DNA from: Sphingopyxis sp. DBS4
GTDB lineage: Bacteria; Pseudomonadota; Alphaproteobacteria; Sphingomonadales; Sphingomonadaceae
DNA length: 64,000 nucleotides
Reading direction: 5' to 3'
Assembly (NCBI RefSeq): GCF_024628865.1
Contig: NZ_CP102384.1
Location: 2,677,001-2,741,000, forward strand
The notes beneath the pieces are model-generated. The model made no database searches. It worked only from the letters and a program-made list of their open reading frames with translations, and was not told the DNA's origin. Below are positions 17,092-24,880 of the stretch, in pieces. A program made the position numbers and the translations under genes. Numbering within the stretch: position 1 is the first letter of the stretch; each line of letters starts with the position of its first letter.

Positions 17092-19547
17092 CAGAATTTC
17101 ACCGACGCTTCGAGATAGATTTCGCGCGGATTGTCGACGAAGGCCGACATGTCGGCGAGCACGCCCGGCCCCGTGGTGCCCGTGCCGGTGCCCCCGGCGA
17201 ACGGAATGTCGGAGCCGCCGGTCACGACATATTTGTTGCCGAGGTTGCGGCCGATCAGCGCAAGGCTCCAGCGCTTGTCGGGGCCGTTGAGCCGCAGCGA
17301 CGCGTCGAATTTGGTGAAGCTCTTTTGCACCGCGTCGGGACGCAACGTGTCCGAGAAATTATATTTGGAGCTGTAGCTCACGTCGCCGTTGAGTTCGAGC
17401 GACCAGCCCGACGCCGACAGCGGCACCTCATAGCCCGCGCCGAGCCGCCCCGCCCAGCGCGGCGCCTTGGGCGGCGTCCGGCCGTCATAATCCTGGCTTG
17501 TATAGGCCGAATCCGGATCGGCCGGATTGGACTGGAGCAGGTTGCACCCCGCTGCAATCGTCTGGCCAGCGTAGCATTGGCCGATATAGTCGCTGTACTG
17601 CGCGTGGTTATAGGCAAGCGCGCCGCGGAGCGAGAAGCCGCCCGAGCGCCAGTTGAAATCGCCCTCGACGCCTTTCACGCGCAGCGTGCCCGCGTTGGCG
17701 ACGACCTGGCCGATCGTCACCGGATCGAAATTCTGCACCTGCAGGTCGAGATAATCGTAGAGATAGGCGGTCGCGTTGAGCGAGAGCGCGCCGCCGAGCA
17801 GGATGGCCCTTGCCCCTGCTTCGCCGCCCCGTGCCCGTTCGGCGCCGAACTGACCCGCCGCGACGCTGGCGGCGGGGGTCAGCGACTGCGAAATGTTGAA
17901 GCCGCCCGATTTGAAGCCTTCCTTATAGGCGGCATAGAAGGTCAGGTCGCGCGAAGGCTTGTAGCGCAGCGTGACCTGCGGCGACACGTCGCCCTCGCGA
18001 TAGCGATCTTCGAGCGGCGGAAGGTTCGACGGAAAGGCCGTCGCGAAAGCCGCATGTGCCGGCAGCGCCCGCTGATAGGAATCGCGCGATTCATAGCTCC
18101 AGCGCGCGCCCGCCGCGAGTTCGATCGCTTCGGACAGATTGGCCGTCACCTCGCCGAACGCCGACATCGAACTGCCGCTGAAGCCATTGTCGCGCTTGAA
18201 GGTGACATAGGTGCCGCTGGACGGATCGATCGGCACCGGGAAGATATAGGCGTCGGTGTTGAAGATGAACTTGTTGCTCGACGCGAACAGCCCGAACAGC
18301 ACGTTGACCGGCCCGTCCCATTTCGACTGGAAACGCAGCTCCTCGGCGGTCTGGCGATAGTCGGCGAGCTGCGAGAAGCTCGCCGGATAGGCTTCGCCGG
18401 ACACATTGTTGAGGTCGGTCTGCTTGAAGCGGTAATAGGAGGTGATCGACGTCACGTCGAAGACGTCGCTGGTCAGCGTCGCGGTCAATATGCCGTAGCC
18501 CGACTTGAGACGCGAATACATATGCCCGTCCCCGGCGTAGCGGTAATTCGCTTCGGCCACCGCGACCGGCAGGGTCGAGCTATCCGAGCGGCCGTTGATC
18601 GCGCAATCGGCGTTGGGGCTGGGCGGGATGCCGTTCGCGGCGAAGGGCGTCGTGCGGCCGCTGCCGCAAATACGCTCGATCAGGTCGGTCGGCCCGCCGT
18701 CCTTCTGATCGGTATAGCCCGTCTTGAGCTGAAAGCTCAGGTTGGGCGCCGCGTCCCATTCGATCGTCGCACGGCCGCTGTAGGTGCGGCCGCCGCCACG
18801 ATATTTGCTGTTGCGGTGCCGTTCCATGCCGAGCGGGTCGAGATAGGTTTCCGCAGCGGTGTTGGTGAAGGCGCCCTCGCTGTCCGAGAGACGGAACGCC
18901 AGGCGCGCGCGAAGCGTGTCGGAGAGCGGGCCGGAGATATAGCCTTCGCCATATTTCTCCTTTGCCTCGAAGCCATAGCCCGCCTTGAAGCCCGCCTCGA
19001 AAAAGTCCTTCGGGCTGTTGGTCGTGACCGAAATCAGGCCCGCGGTCGCATTCTTGCCGAAGAACAGCGCCTGCGGCCCCTTGAGCACCTCGACCCGCTG
19101 GACGTCATATTGGCTGAGGCTGATCTCGCGGCCGCGGCTCATCGGCATACCGTCGACGACAAAGGACACCGATTGATCAAAGCCGGCGCTGAGCGCGGTC
19201 GAACCGACGCCGCGCAGAAAGATGCTGGCCGAAGAGCCGGAGGCCGCCTTGCCCGCAACCATCGTCGGAACGAGCGAGGCCATATCGGTAAATTCGGTGA
19301 CCGCATAATTGTCGAGCGCCGCACCGCCGAGTGCGGTGATCGCGACCGGCGCGTCGATCAGCCGTTCGTCGCGGCGGCGCGCGGTGACGATGATCTCGCC
19401 CTCGGTCGGGGCGCTTGCCGTCTCGTCCGCAGGTGCCGCTTCGGTCGCGGCGCTTTGGGCATGGGCGGGAAGCGCCGTCCCGGCGGCGGCGATGATCGAC
19501 GCCAGACAGGCGTGGCGAATAGCGCGAAGCGAAGCACTGCGGTCCAT
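17091..19547 (-). CDS. TonB-dependent receptor of regulon 1
   Basis: An 818-residue outer-membrane receptor. The start was set at ATG 19547 (GGAGAGG upstream), giving a signal peptide IRHACLASIIAAAGTALPAH. A TonB box-like GEIIVTARRRDERL follows, and the plug has VEVLKGPQALFFGKNATAGL, the variant common in sphingomonad receptors for organic substrates rather than the siderophore form. The barrel ends EIYLEASVKF with a terminal Phe. It heads an operon with the secreted lipase and the sulfatase, and a regulon-1 operator lies 66-78 bases upstream. It probably imports the large hydrophobic or sulfated substrate of the 13.6-37 kb cluster; this is inferred from context. Confidence 0.88.
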   Translation of the reverse strand: MDRSASLRAIRHACLASIIAAAGTALPAHAQSAATEAAPADETASAPTEGEIIVTARRRDERLIDAPVAITALGGAALDNYAVTEFTDMASLVPTMVAGKAASGSSASIFLRGVGSTALSAGFDQSVSFVVDGMPMSRGREISLSQYDVQRVEVLKGPQALFFGKNATAGLISVTTNSPKDFFEAGFKAGYGFEAKEKYGEGYISGPLSDTLRARLAFRLSDSEGAFTNTAAETYLDPLGMERHRNSKYRGGGRTYSGRATIEWDAAPNLSFQLKTGYTDQKDGGPTDLIERICGSGRTTPFAANGIPPSPNADCAINGRSDSSTLPVAVAEANYRYAGDGHMYSRLKSGYGILTATLTSDVFDVTSITSYYRFKQTDLNNVSGEAYPASFSQLADYRQTAEELRFQSKWDGPVNVLFGLFASSNKFIFNTDAYIFPVPIDPSSGTYVTFKRDNGFSGSSMSAFGEVTANLSEAIELAAGARWSYESRDSYQRALPAHAAFATAFPSNLPPLEDRYREGDVSPQVTLRYKPSRDLTFYAAYKEGFKSGGFNISQSLTPAASVAAGQFGAERARGGEAGARAILLGGALSLNATAYLYDYLDLQVQNFDPVTIGQVVANAGTLRVKGVEGDFNWRSGGFSLRGALAYNHAQYSDYIGQCYAGQTIAAGCNLLQSNPADPDSAYTSQDYDGRTPPKAPRWAGRLGAGYEVPLSASGWSLELNGDVSYSSKYNFSDTLRPDAVQKSFTKFDASLRLNGPDKRWSLALIGRNLGNKYVVTGGSDIPFAGGTGTGTTGPGVLADMSAFVDNPREIYLEASVKF

Positions 19548-19612
19548 GACGAGTCCTCTCCAAAACGGGCCGTCATCCTGCGGCCTTGCGCAATAACCTA
19601 TCCTCATTAGAT

Positions 19613-19625
19613 TTAATGTCAATCG
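19613..19625. promoter_or_regulatory. Regulon-1 operator A (TetR-type palindrome)
   Basis: TTAATGTCAATCG is the most divergent of four matches to CTAAYGWCRWTAG. It lies 66 bases before the receptor start, upstream of the receptor-lipase-sulfatase operon. Confidence 0.5.
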
Positions 19626-19685
19626 AGAAAATTAACGCCGTAAGGTTTTAGGGATTTTCCGATAAGACCATGAATCCAATTGCCT

Positions 19686-20555
19686 TTATGGTGTCGATCG
19701 GGCTTCTGCCGACAGCATTTTCCGGGCAAAGGCGATCACGCCGTCGTTGAAGGCATCGTTGCGGTCGCCGGCGATCATATGCCCGGCCCCCGCCACGTCG
19801 AGCAGTTCGAGCCGCGGCACGATGCGCCGAAAGGCGGCGATGCCGGCGTCGCTGACGACGTCGCTGGCAAGGCCGCGCACCAGGAGCACCGGCAGGTGCG
19901 GCAGACCGGCGAGCGACCGCGCCGCGTGCTGAACAACGCCATGATGATGTTCGGGAGCGTCGGCGATGATTCGCGGATCCCAATGCCAGAGGAATCGCCC
20001 ATCCGTCCCCAGGCGGAGATTCTTCATCAGACCGCTGCTGTCCGCCGATGCCTTGCGCCGGGGATTATAGGCCGCGACCGCCGCGGCGGCGGCGTCGATG
20101 GTGGCGAAACCGCCCAAATGGTCGCGCATGAAGGAGACGATGCGGTCGATGCCGCGCGGATCGGGCTGGGGCACGATATCGACAAGCACCAGACCGGCCG
20201 GACGGAGTCCGCGATCGATCGCGACGATCGATGTCGCCCCGCCCAGCGACGCGCCGACGAGCAGGAAGGGCACATCGAGATCCGACGCGATCGTCGCCAG
20301 GTCGTCGGCGCGGTCGGTCAGTTGATAGGCGCCTTCGGGCGACCAGTCGCTCTCGCCATGCCCCCGCGCGTCATAGTTGACGACCTGAAACCCTTCGGCG
20401 AGCAGCCGCTCGACCGCGCGGCTCCAGCTATGCCGCGTCTGCCCGCCGCCATGGAGCAGAATGACCGCGGGGGCATCCGCGCTGCCGCCGCGGTCGGCAA
20501 CCAGCCTGACGCCATCGCGGGCAACAAAGACGGTTCGCTGCAAGTCGCTGGTCAT
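19686..20555 (-). CDS. Alpha/beta hydrolase fold protein
   Basis: A 289-residue cytoplasmic alpha/beta hydrolase without a signal peptide. Motifs: oxyanion region ILLHGGGQTRHSW, YDARGHGESDW, nucleophile elbow VGASLGGA with Ser103, a late acid residue in the region LVRGLASDVVSD, and the catalytic His in GAGHMIAGD. This layout fits esterases, epoxide hydrolases and C-C bond (meta-cleavage product) hydrolases; the nucleophile is Ser, so it is not an Asp-type epoxide hydrolase. The start has GGAGAGGACAGG upstream. The gene is divergent from the SDR-TetR pair and shares the operator B region, so it belongs to regulon 1. Confidence 0.82.
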   Translation of the reverse strand: MTSDLQRTVFVARDGVRLVADRGGSADAPAVILLHGGGQTRHSWSRAVERLLAEGFQVVNYDARGHGESDWSPEGAYQLTDRADDLATIASDLDVPFLLVGASLGGATSIVAIDRGLRPAGLVLVDIVPQPDPRGIDRIVSFMRDHLGGFATIDAAAAAVAAYNPRRKASADSSGLMKNLRLGTDGRFLWHWDPRIIADAPEHHHGVVQHAARSLAGLPHLPVLLVRGLASDVVSDAGIAAFRRIVPRLELLDVAGAGHMIAGDRNDAFNDGVIAFARKMLSAEARSTP

Positions 20556-20599
20556 GGCCTGTCCTCTCCTGCTTGCCAAAAGCCTGCGCCTCGCGTTAT

Positions 20600-20612
20600 C
20601 TAACGTCAATAG
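20600..20612. promoter_or_regulatory. Regulon-1 operator B
   Basis: CTAACGTCAATAG is a near-palindrome (CTAACG-T-CAATAG) between the divergent hydrolase and SDR-TetR genes, 24 bases before the SDR start. It matches the other three sites of the cluster and would allow autoregulation of the TetR gene. Confidence 0.65.
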
Positions 20613-20636
20613 TTTTATAAGATCGGGAGAAACAGG

Positions 20637-21356
20637 ATGATCCGGTTCGATTTTCACGGCAGGCGCGTGCTGGTGACCGGCGGCACACAGGGGATCGGCC
20701 TGGGCATCGCCGAGGCTTTCGCCGACAGCGGGGCCGATGTGATCGTGACCGGAACGCGGGCGGGCGCGGGCGAATATCCGGACGATCTGTCGCGCTTCGC
20801 CTATGCACAGGCTTGCCTCGACCGGCCCGCCGACCGCGCCGCACTCGTCGAGGCCGCGGGTGCGATCGACATTCTCGTCAACAATGCCGGCCAGGCGCAC
20901 CCCGACGAATATTCGATGGAAGGCTATGGCCGCGTGATCGAGGTCAACCTTAACGCCGCCGCCGAACTCTGCTATCTCTTCCATCCGGTCCTGCGCGACC
21001 GCGGCGGCGCGATCGTCAACGTCGGCTCCTGCGCCAGCTTCATCGCGATCGGCCATGCGCCGGCCTATACGGCGAGCAAGACGGGCCTGTTGGGATTCAC
21101 CCGTGCGGTCGCGGACCAGTGGGCGCGCGACGGCGTGCGCGTCAACATGATCGCCCCCGGTTTCATCGAGACGCGCATGACCGCGGGCGTCCGCGCCGAC
21201 GAACGCAAGGCGGGCAATACATTGCGCGCGATCCCCCTCCGACGCTTCGGCAATCCCACCGAGGTTGCCGCCGCAGCGCTGTTCCTCGCCTCGCCCGAGG
21301 CATCTTACATCACCGGGCAGAGCCTTGTCATCGACGGGGGCCTGATGCTGCGGTGA
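20637..21356 (+). CDS. Short-chain dehydrogenase/reductase (SDR)
   Basis: A 239-residue classical SDR oxidoreductase. It has the cofactor-binding motif TGGTQGIG (14-21), NNAG in ILVNNAGQAHPDEY, the catalytic Ser in VGSCASF and YTASK for Tyr and Lys. The C-terminal segment SYITGQSLVIDGGLML is typical of the FabG-like branch. It would oxidise a hydroxyl or reduce a keto group of a pathway intermediate with NAD(P)(H). GGGAGAAACAGG precedes the ATG. It is the first gene of a probable SDR-TetR operon under operator B. Confidence 0.87.
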   Translation: MIRFDFHGRRVLVTGGTQGIGLGIAEAFADSGADVIVTGTRAGAGEYPDDLSRFAYAQACLDRPADRAALVEAAGAIDILVNNAGQAHPDEYSMEGYGRVIEVNLNAAAELCYLFHPVLRDRGGAIVNVGSCASFIAIGHAPAYTASKTGLLGFTRAVADQWARDGVRVNMIAPGFIETRMTAGVRADERKAGNTLRAIPLRRFGNPTEVAAAALFLASPEASYITGQSLVIDGGLMLR

Positions 21357-21432
21357 GAGATAAACCGACTCCTTTTAGGCTGGCACTTGCGCGCCGCTGC
21401 TGCCATGAGCGGCCGAAACAGGGGAAATCCTT

Positions 21433-22077
21433 TTGGCACGACCATCCAAACCGCTGATCTCGCGCAGCAATGCCGCCGAAGCCGCGCTCGAGGTTATCGA
21501 CGAACATGGGCTGGAAGCCCTGAGCCTCGGTCTCGTTGCAAAGAAGCTCGGCGTCCGTCCGCCGTCGCTCTATCATCATTTCAAGGACAAGTCGGAACTG
21601 CTTCAGGAAGTCGCGCGGATCATGCTCGTGCGCATCACGCTGATGGACAGCGGTGATGAATCCTATGAGGAGCGCATCATCGACATCTGCGTCTCGACGC
21701 GCCGTGCGATGCTCAAGCATCCCAACGCCGCGCCGCTGATCCTGCGCTATTTCCCCAAGCATATGCTGCTGGCCGCCTATGACCGGGCGGCGCGCGACGA
21801 ACCCTTTCCGACATCGATCCAGCTTGTCGTGATCGAAGCGATCGAACGGCTGACCTATGGCACCGCGCTGTTTGAGGCGGCGGCGCGCGCCCGCGGCGTC
21901 GCGCCGATGCCCTTTGTCGATCCGGGCAAATATCCCAATCTCGCCAAGGCGATCGCCGACAGCCCGTTCGACGATGAGGAACTGTTCGTCGAATCGCTCC
22001 GCATCTTCCTGACCGGGGTGCGCGCACGCCTCGATCAAGGCACGGTCGGCAAGTCGCTCAAACCCGCGACGGCCTGA
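21433..22077 (+). CDS. TetR-family regulator of regulon 1 (proposed)
   Basis: A 214-residue TetR-family repressor starting at TTG 21433 behind CAGGGGAAA. The helix-turn-helix is at about 12-57: AALEVIDEHGLEALSLGLVA, then KKLGVRPPSLYHHFKDKSEL, with the recognition helix around PPSLYHHF. The C-terminal ligand domain resembles the tetracycline-repressor type in length and hydrophobic pattern. It is the only regulator gene within the 13.6-37 kb cluster, and four copies of one palindrome occur in the control regions around it, including the one before its own operon. I infer that it represses the cluster until a pathway compound or acyl-CoA binds. No ligand is evident. Confidence 0.85.
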   Translation: MARPSKPLISRSNAAEAALEVIDEHGLEALSLGLVAKKLGVRPPSLYHHFKDKSELLQEVARIMLVRITLMDSGDESYEERIIDICVSTRRAMLKHPNAAPLILRYFPKHMLLAAYDRAARDEPFPTSIQLVVIEAIERLTYGTALFEAAARARGVAPMPFVDPGKYPNLAKAIADSPFDDEELFVESLRIFLTGVRARLDQGTVGKSLKPATA

Positions 22078-22083
22078 CGGGAT

Positions 22084-23250
22084 TCACGGCACCTCGTTTC
22101 CGAAGATCGCCGAGCTGACGGTCGGCGCGCCGGGGCCGCCTGCGAGCAGGCATGTCCGGGCGCCGGGCACCGGATTGGCGGACTCGCCGCGCAATTGCTT
22201 CACCGCCTCATAGGCGGTGCCGATGCCGTGGATGAAGCCTTGCGCGAAATTGCCGCCGCCGGTGTTCACCGGCAGCGTGCCCGTCGGCGCGATCAGATTG
22301 TCGAAGCGGACGACCTCGGCGACATTCTCATAGGTGCAGAAACCGTGGTCGATCAGCGAAGCGACGCCCTGCGCGCTGAAATTCTCATAAAGCTGGACGA
22401 CGTCGATGTCGGCGGGCGACAAGTCTGTCTCGGCATAGAGCCGCCGCGCGATCGGACGGAAACCCGCGGTCGGATAGAGCGCTTCGTCGTCATTCTCGAG
22501 CAGATCCCCCCACCCTTTTTCGGCGCCGTTTGCGCAGCCGAGCAGATAGACGGGCGGCTTCTTCAGGTCGCGCGCGCGCGCGGCCGACACCATCAGGAAC
22601 GCGGCGGCGCCGTCATTCTCGCGACTGCAGTCGAACAGGCGGAACGGTTCGGCGATCCAGCGCGAACTCCGCATCTCTTCCAGATCGAGTTCGGTCCCAT
22701 AGGCCACCGCCTCGGGATTGCGCGATCCGTGATAATAGGAGGCGCGGACCAGTTCCTCGGCGACCGATCGCGGCACGCCATGATGTTCGTACATGCGGTT
22801 GGCACGGATCGCGCAGACCTGCGCCGGCGCGACGATCCCCGCCGCGAGCATATGATCGTTGAGATGGTGCGCCATCACCGCCGCCGACAGGCGCCCGCTC
22901 GATCCCTCGACCAGGGCGCGGAAGATGACGACCGCGCTCGCCTGCCCCGACAGAATCGCCGCCGCGGCGAGCCCGAAGGCGCCGGCGACACCGCCGCCGC
23001 CCCCGCCCCAGACGACGCTCGACCATTTGAGCTCGCGCGTGCCGAGCGCCGGCATCAGCCGCACCGGCTCGTTCTTGTCGTCGCCGTAGGAGACGAAGCC
23101 GTCGACTTCGGCCGGATCGAAGCCCGCATCGGCGCAGGCGGCGCGGATCGCCTCTGCCAGCACGCCCTGCTCGGGCAGCGGCGAGGCGCCGCGCCGATAC
23201 TGGCGCATTCCGATGCCCGCGACTGCGGTGGTTCCATAAAGCGGATGCAT
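22084..23250 (-). CDS. Thiolase-like lipid-transfer protein (Ltp2/SCPx type)
   Basis: A 388-residue thiolase-superfamily protein. It lacks the standard thiolase C-A-S nucleophile segment; the equivalent region reads VVWGGGGGGVAGAFGLAAAA. Conserved parts include RLFDCSRENDGAAAFLM, VQLYENFSAQGVASL and NTGGGNFAQGFIHG, as in SCPx/Ltp2 proteins. Such proteins pair with a DUF35 protein, encoded directly upstream with a 1-base overlap, to catalyse retro-aldol or deacylating C-C cleavage of acyl-CoA side chains. Known examples are Ltp2-ChsH2(DUF35) in steroid degradation and IpfD-IpfE in ibuprofen degradation. It is the last gene of the Rieske-ligase-P450-DUF35-thiolase operon and converges with the TetR gene 6 bases away. 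Confidence 0.82.
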   Translation of the reverse strand: MHPLYGTTAVAGIGMRQYRRGASPLPEQGVLAEAIRAACADAGFDPAEVDGFVSYGDDKNEPVRLMPALGTRELKWSSVVWGGGGGGVAGAFGLAAAAILSGQASAVVIFRALVEGSSGRLSAAVMAHHLNDHMLAAGIVAPAQVCAIRANRMYEHHGVPRSVAEELVRASYYHGSRNPEAVAYGTELDLEEMRSSRWIAEPFRLFDCSRENDGAAAFLMVSAARARDLKKPPVYLLGCANGAEKGWGDLLENDDEALYPTAGFRPIARRLYAETDLSPADIDVVQLYENFSAQGVASLIDHGFCTYENVAEVVRFDNLIAPTGTLPVNTGGGNFAQGFIHGIGTAYEAVKQLRGESANPVPGARTCLLAGGPGAPTVSSAIFGNEVP

Positions 23251-23648
23251 CAGCCGCGGCTCCAGATGATCGTGGGAATGTCGCGGCCTTCGACGCGCGT
23301 CGCGCCGATCCGGCCCGTAATCGCCTCGCCGATCAGCGGGTCGATCTGGTCGGGATCGTCGAGGCGTCCGAGCAAGCGGATGCCGCAATCGTCGACCGTC
23401 GCGACGATCGAGACGAACGGCAGGTCGAGGCTTTCGGTGAAGCCGAAGCGGTGCCACGTCCGGGTCCAGGAAAAGATGGTGCCCGCCATCGCCCGCTCGG
23501 TCCATTGGATCTCTTCGCTGCCGCACGTCCCGCAGCGGCTCAATGCGGGCCACAACCATTCGCCGCAGCCGCCGCAGCGCGGGAGCAGCAGCACCCCATC
23601 GGCCAATCCGTTCCAGTAGGGCGCATCGGCGCCGTCGTTGATATTCAT
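23250..23648 (-). CDS. Zn-ribbon OB-fold protein (DUF35), thiolase partner
   Basis: A 132-residue DUF35 protein with a rubredoxin-like zinc ribbon (Cys25, Cys28, Cys39, Cys42 in CGGCGEW and SRCGTCGSEE) and a C-terminal OB-fold (about 55-130). DUF35 proteins bind acyl-CoA and form a complex with SCPx/Ltp2-type thiolases. The next gene is such a thiolase, whose ATG overlaps this stop codon by one base (TGATG). A single base separates this gene from the P450 stop. A role as the second subunit of a side-chain lyase is therefore well supported by family and context. Confidence 0.85.
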   Translation of the reverse strand: MNINDGADAPYWNGLADGVLLLPRCGGCGEWLWPALSRCGTCGSEEIQWTERAMAGTIFSWTRTWHRFGFTESLDLPFVSIVATVDDCGIRLLGRLDDPDQIDPLIGEAITGRIGATRVEGRDIPTIIWSRG

Positions 23649-23649
23649 C

Positions 23650-24870
23650 TCAAACCGCCGCCGTCCATTCGAGGGGCAGCGTTTCGAGCGCCATCACCGT
23701 GCCGATGCGAAAAGCATGGCATTCGCCCGGCGTCGCGCGGAAGGCAGGGATGCGCTTCACCCACTCCTCGGTCAGGATGCGCAGCTCCGCGCGGCCGAGG
23801 ACGTGTCCGACGCAGAGGTGCGGCCCCGACGAGAAGGTCAGGTGCGCGCTGTTCTTGCGGTCGAGATCGAAGAGGCCGGGCGCGTCATATTTCGCGGGAT
23901 CGCGGCTGCCGAGACAAAGGATGTTGAGCACCATCTCGCCCTCGCGGAATTGCGCTTCGCCGATCTGCTGATCCTTCACCACGAGCCGGGGCGTGTTGAC
24001 GACCCCATAGAGGCGCAGGGCTTCGTTCACGAAAGCGGAAATCAGCGACGGGTCGGCGGCCAGCCGCGCCTGCACGTCGGGCATTCGCGCGAGCTGCTGA
24101 AAGGCGAAGCCGGTGACGTTGGTCACCGTGTCCATGCCGCCGAGAAAGAGGACGAAGCTCATCGCCAGAATTTCGTCGTCGCTCATCGTGCGCCCGCCGA
24201 CGTCGACGGCGATGAAATGCGACATCAGCTTGTCGTCGGGCGCCGCCTTCTTCGCGTCGATCAGCGCCTTCATCTCGCCGAGGATCGCGGCGCTGAGCCG
24301 CCCCATCTCGGCCTCGTCGTTCTGGGCCGAGAAAAAGGCTTCGGCCAGCGCGCGGAAATCGCCGAGGCGCGACAGGTCCATGCCCATCAGTTCCATGAAG
24401 ACGCTGACGGGGAACAGCTTCGCCACATCGGCCTGGAAATCGCAGGCGCCTTTCGCGGCGACGCCCTCGACCAGTTCGACCGCCCATTCGCGGATGCGCG
24501 GTTCGAGCGCCTTGATCGCGGTTGGCCCGAACATCGGCATCATCGCCTTGCGATAGGGCAGATTCTCGGGCGGATCGAGGCTGAGCGGGATGAAGAAGGG
24601 CGGATTCTCGACGCGCGGAATCTGCATCTCGCGCACCGAGAAATGCTCGGGATCGAGAACAATCCTGCTGATCGCATCGAAGCTCTTGACGATCCAGTGT
24701 CCGCCGTTGCGCCGCGTCCAGAAGATGTCGGGCGCATCGGCAAGCGCAGCCGCGTAAGTTCCCTGCACATCCTCGCCGATGCGCGGATCGGCATAGATGT
24801 CGAAATCGAAGACGAGATGCGCCGGGATGTGCGGCGGCACCGACGGGGCGGCGTGGTCCAGGGCAGTCAT
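23650..24870 (-). CDS. Cytochrome P450 monooxygenase
   Basis: A 406-residue soluble bacterial class I P450. It has an I-helix LFLGGMDTVTN (oxygen activation), ExxR in NEALR, and the heme-binding loop FSSGPHLCVGHVLG with Cys353 as the axial ligand. It needs a ferredoxin and reductase, which are not encoded nearby. The ATG at 24870 has GGAGCCCGAC in front; an upstream in-frame codon at 24918 lacks support. P450s of this size in CoA-ligase clusters (for example CYP125/CYP101-like roles) hydroxylate terpenoid, steroid or alkyl groups. It belongs to the operon controlled by operator C. Confidence 0.9.
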   Translation of the reverse strand: MTALDHAAPSVPPHIPAHLVFDFDIYADPRIGEDVQGTYAAALADAPDIFWTRRNGGHWIVKSFDAISRIVLDPEHFSVREMQIPRVENPPFFIPLSLDPPENLPYRKAMMPMFGPTAIKALEPRIREWAVELVEGVAAKGACDFQADVAKLFPVSVFMELMGMDLSRLGDFRALAEAFFSAQNDEAEMGRLSAAILGEMKALIDAKKAAPDDKLMSHFIAVDVGGRTMSDDEILAMSFVLFLGGMDTVTNVTGFAFQQLARMPDVQARLAADPSLISAFVNEALRLYGVVNTPRLVVKDQQIGEAQFREGEMVLNILCLGSRDPAKYDAPGLFDLDRKNSAHLTFSSGPHLCVGHVLGRAELRILTEEWVKRIPAFRATPGECHAFRIGTVMALETLPLEWTAAV

Positions 24871-24880
24871 GTCGGGCTCC

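Noticed and set aside
17067..19610. Open frame of over 800 codons antisense to the TonB receptor
   Set aside because: Arg/Gly/Ala-rich translation without domains or a ribosome site; a GC-rich codon-position shadow of the real receptor gene. Similar long shadows at 1322-2509, 14003-15982 and 11943-13538 were rejected for the same reason.
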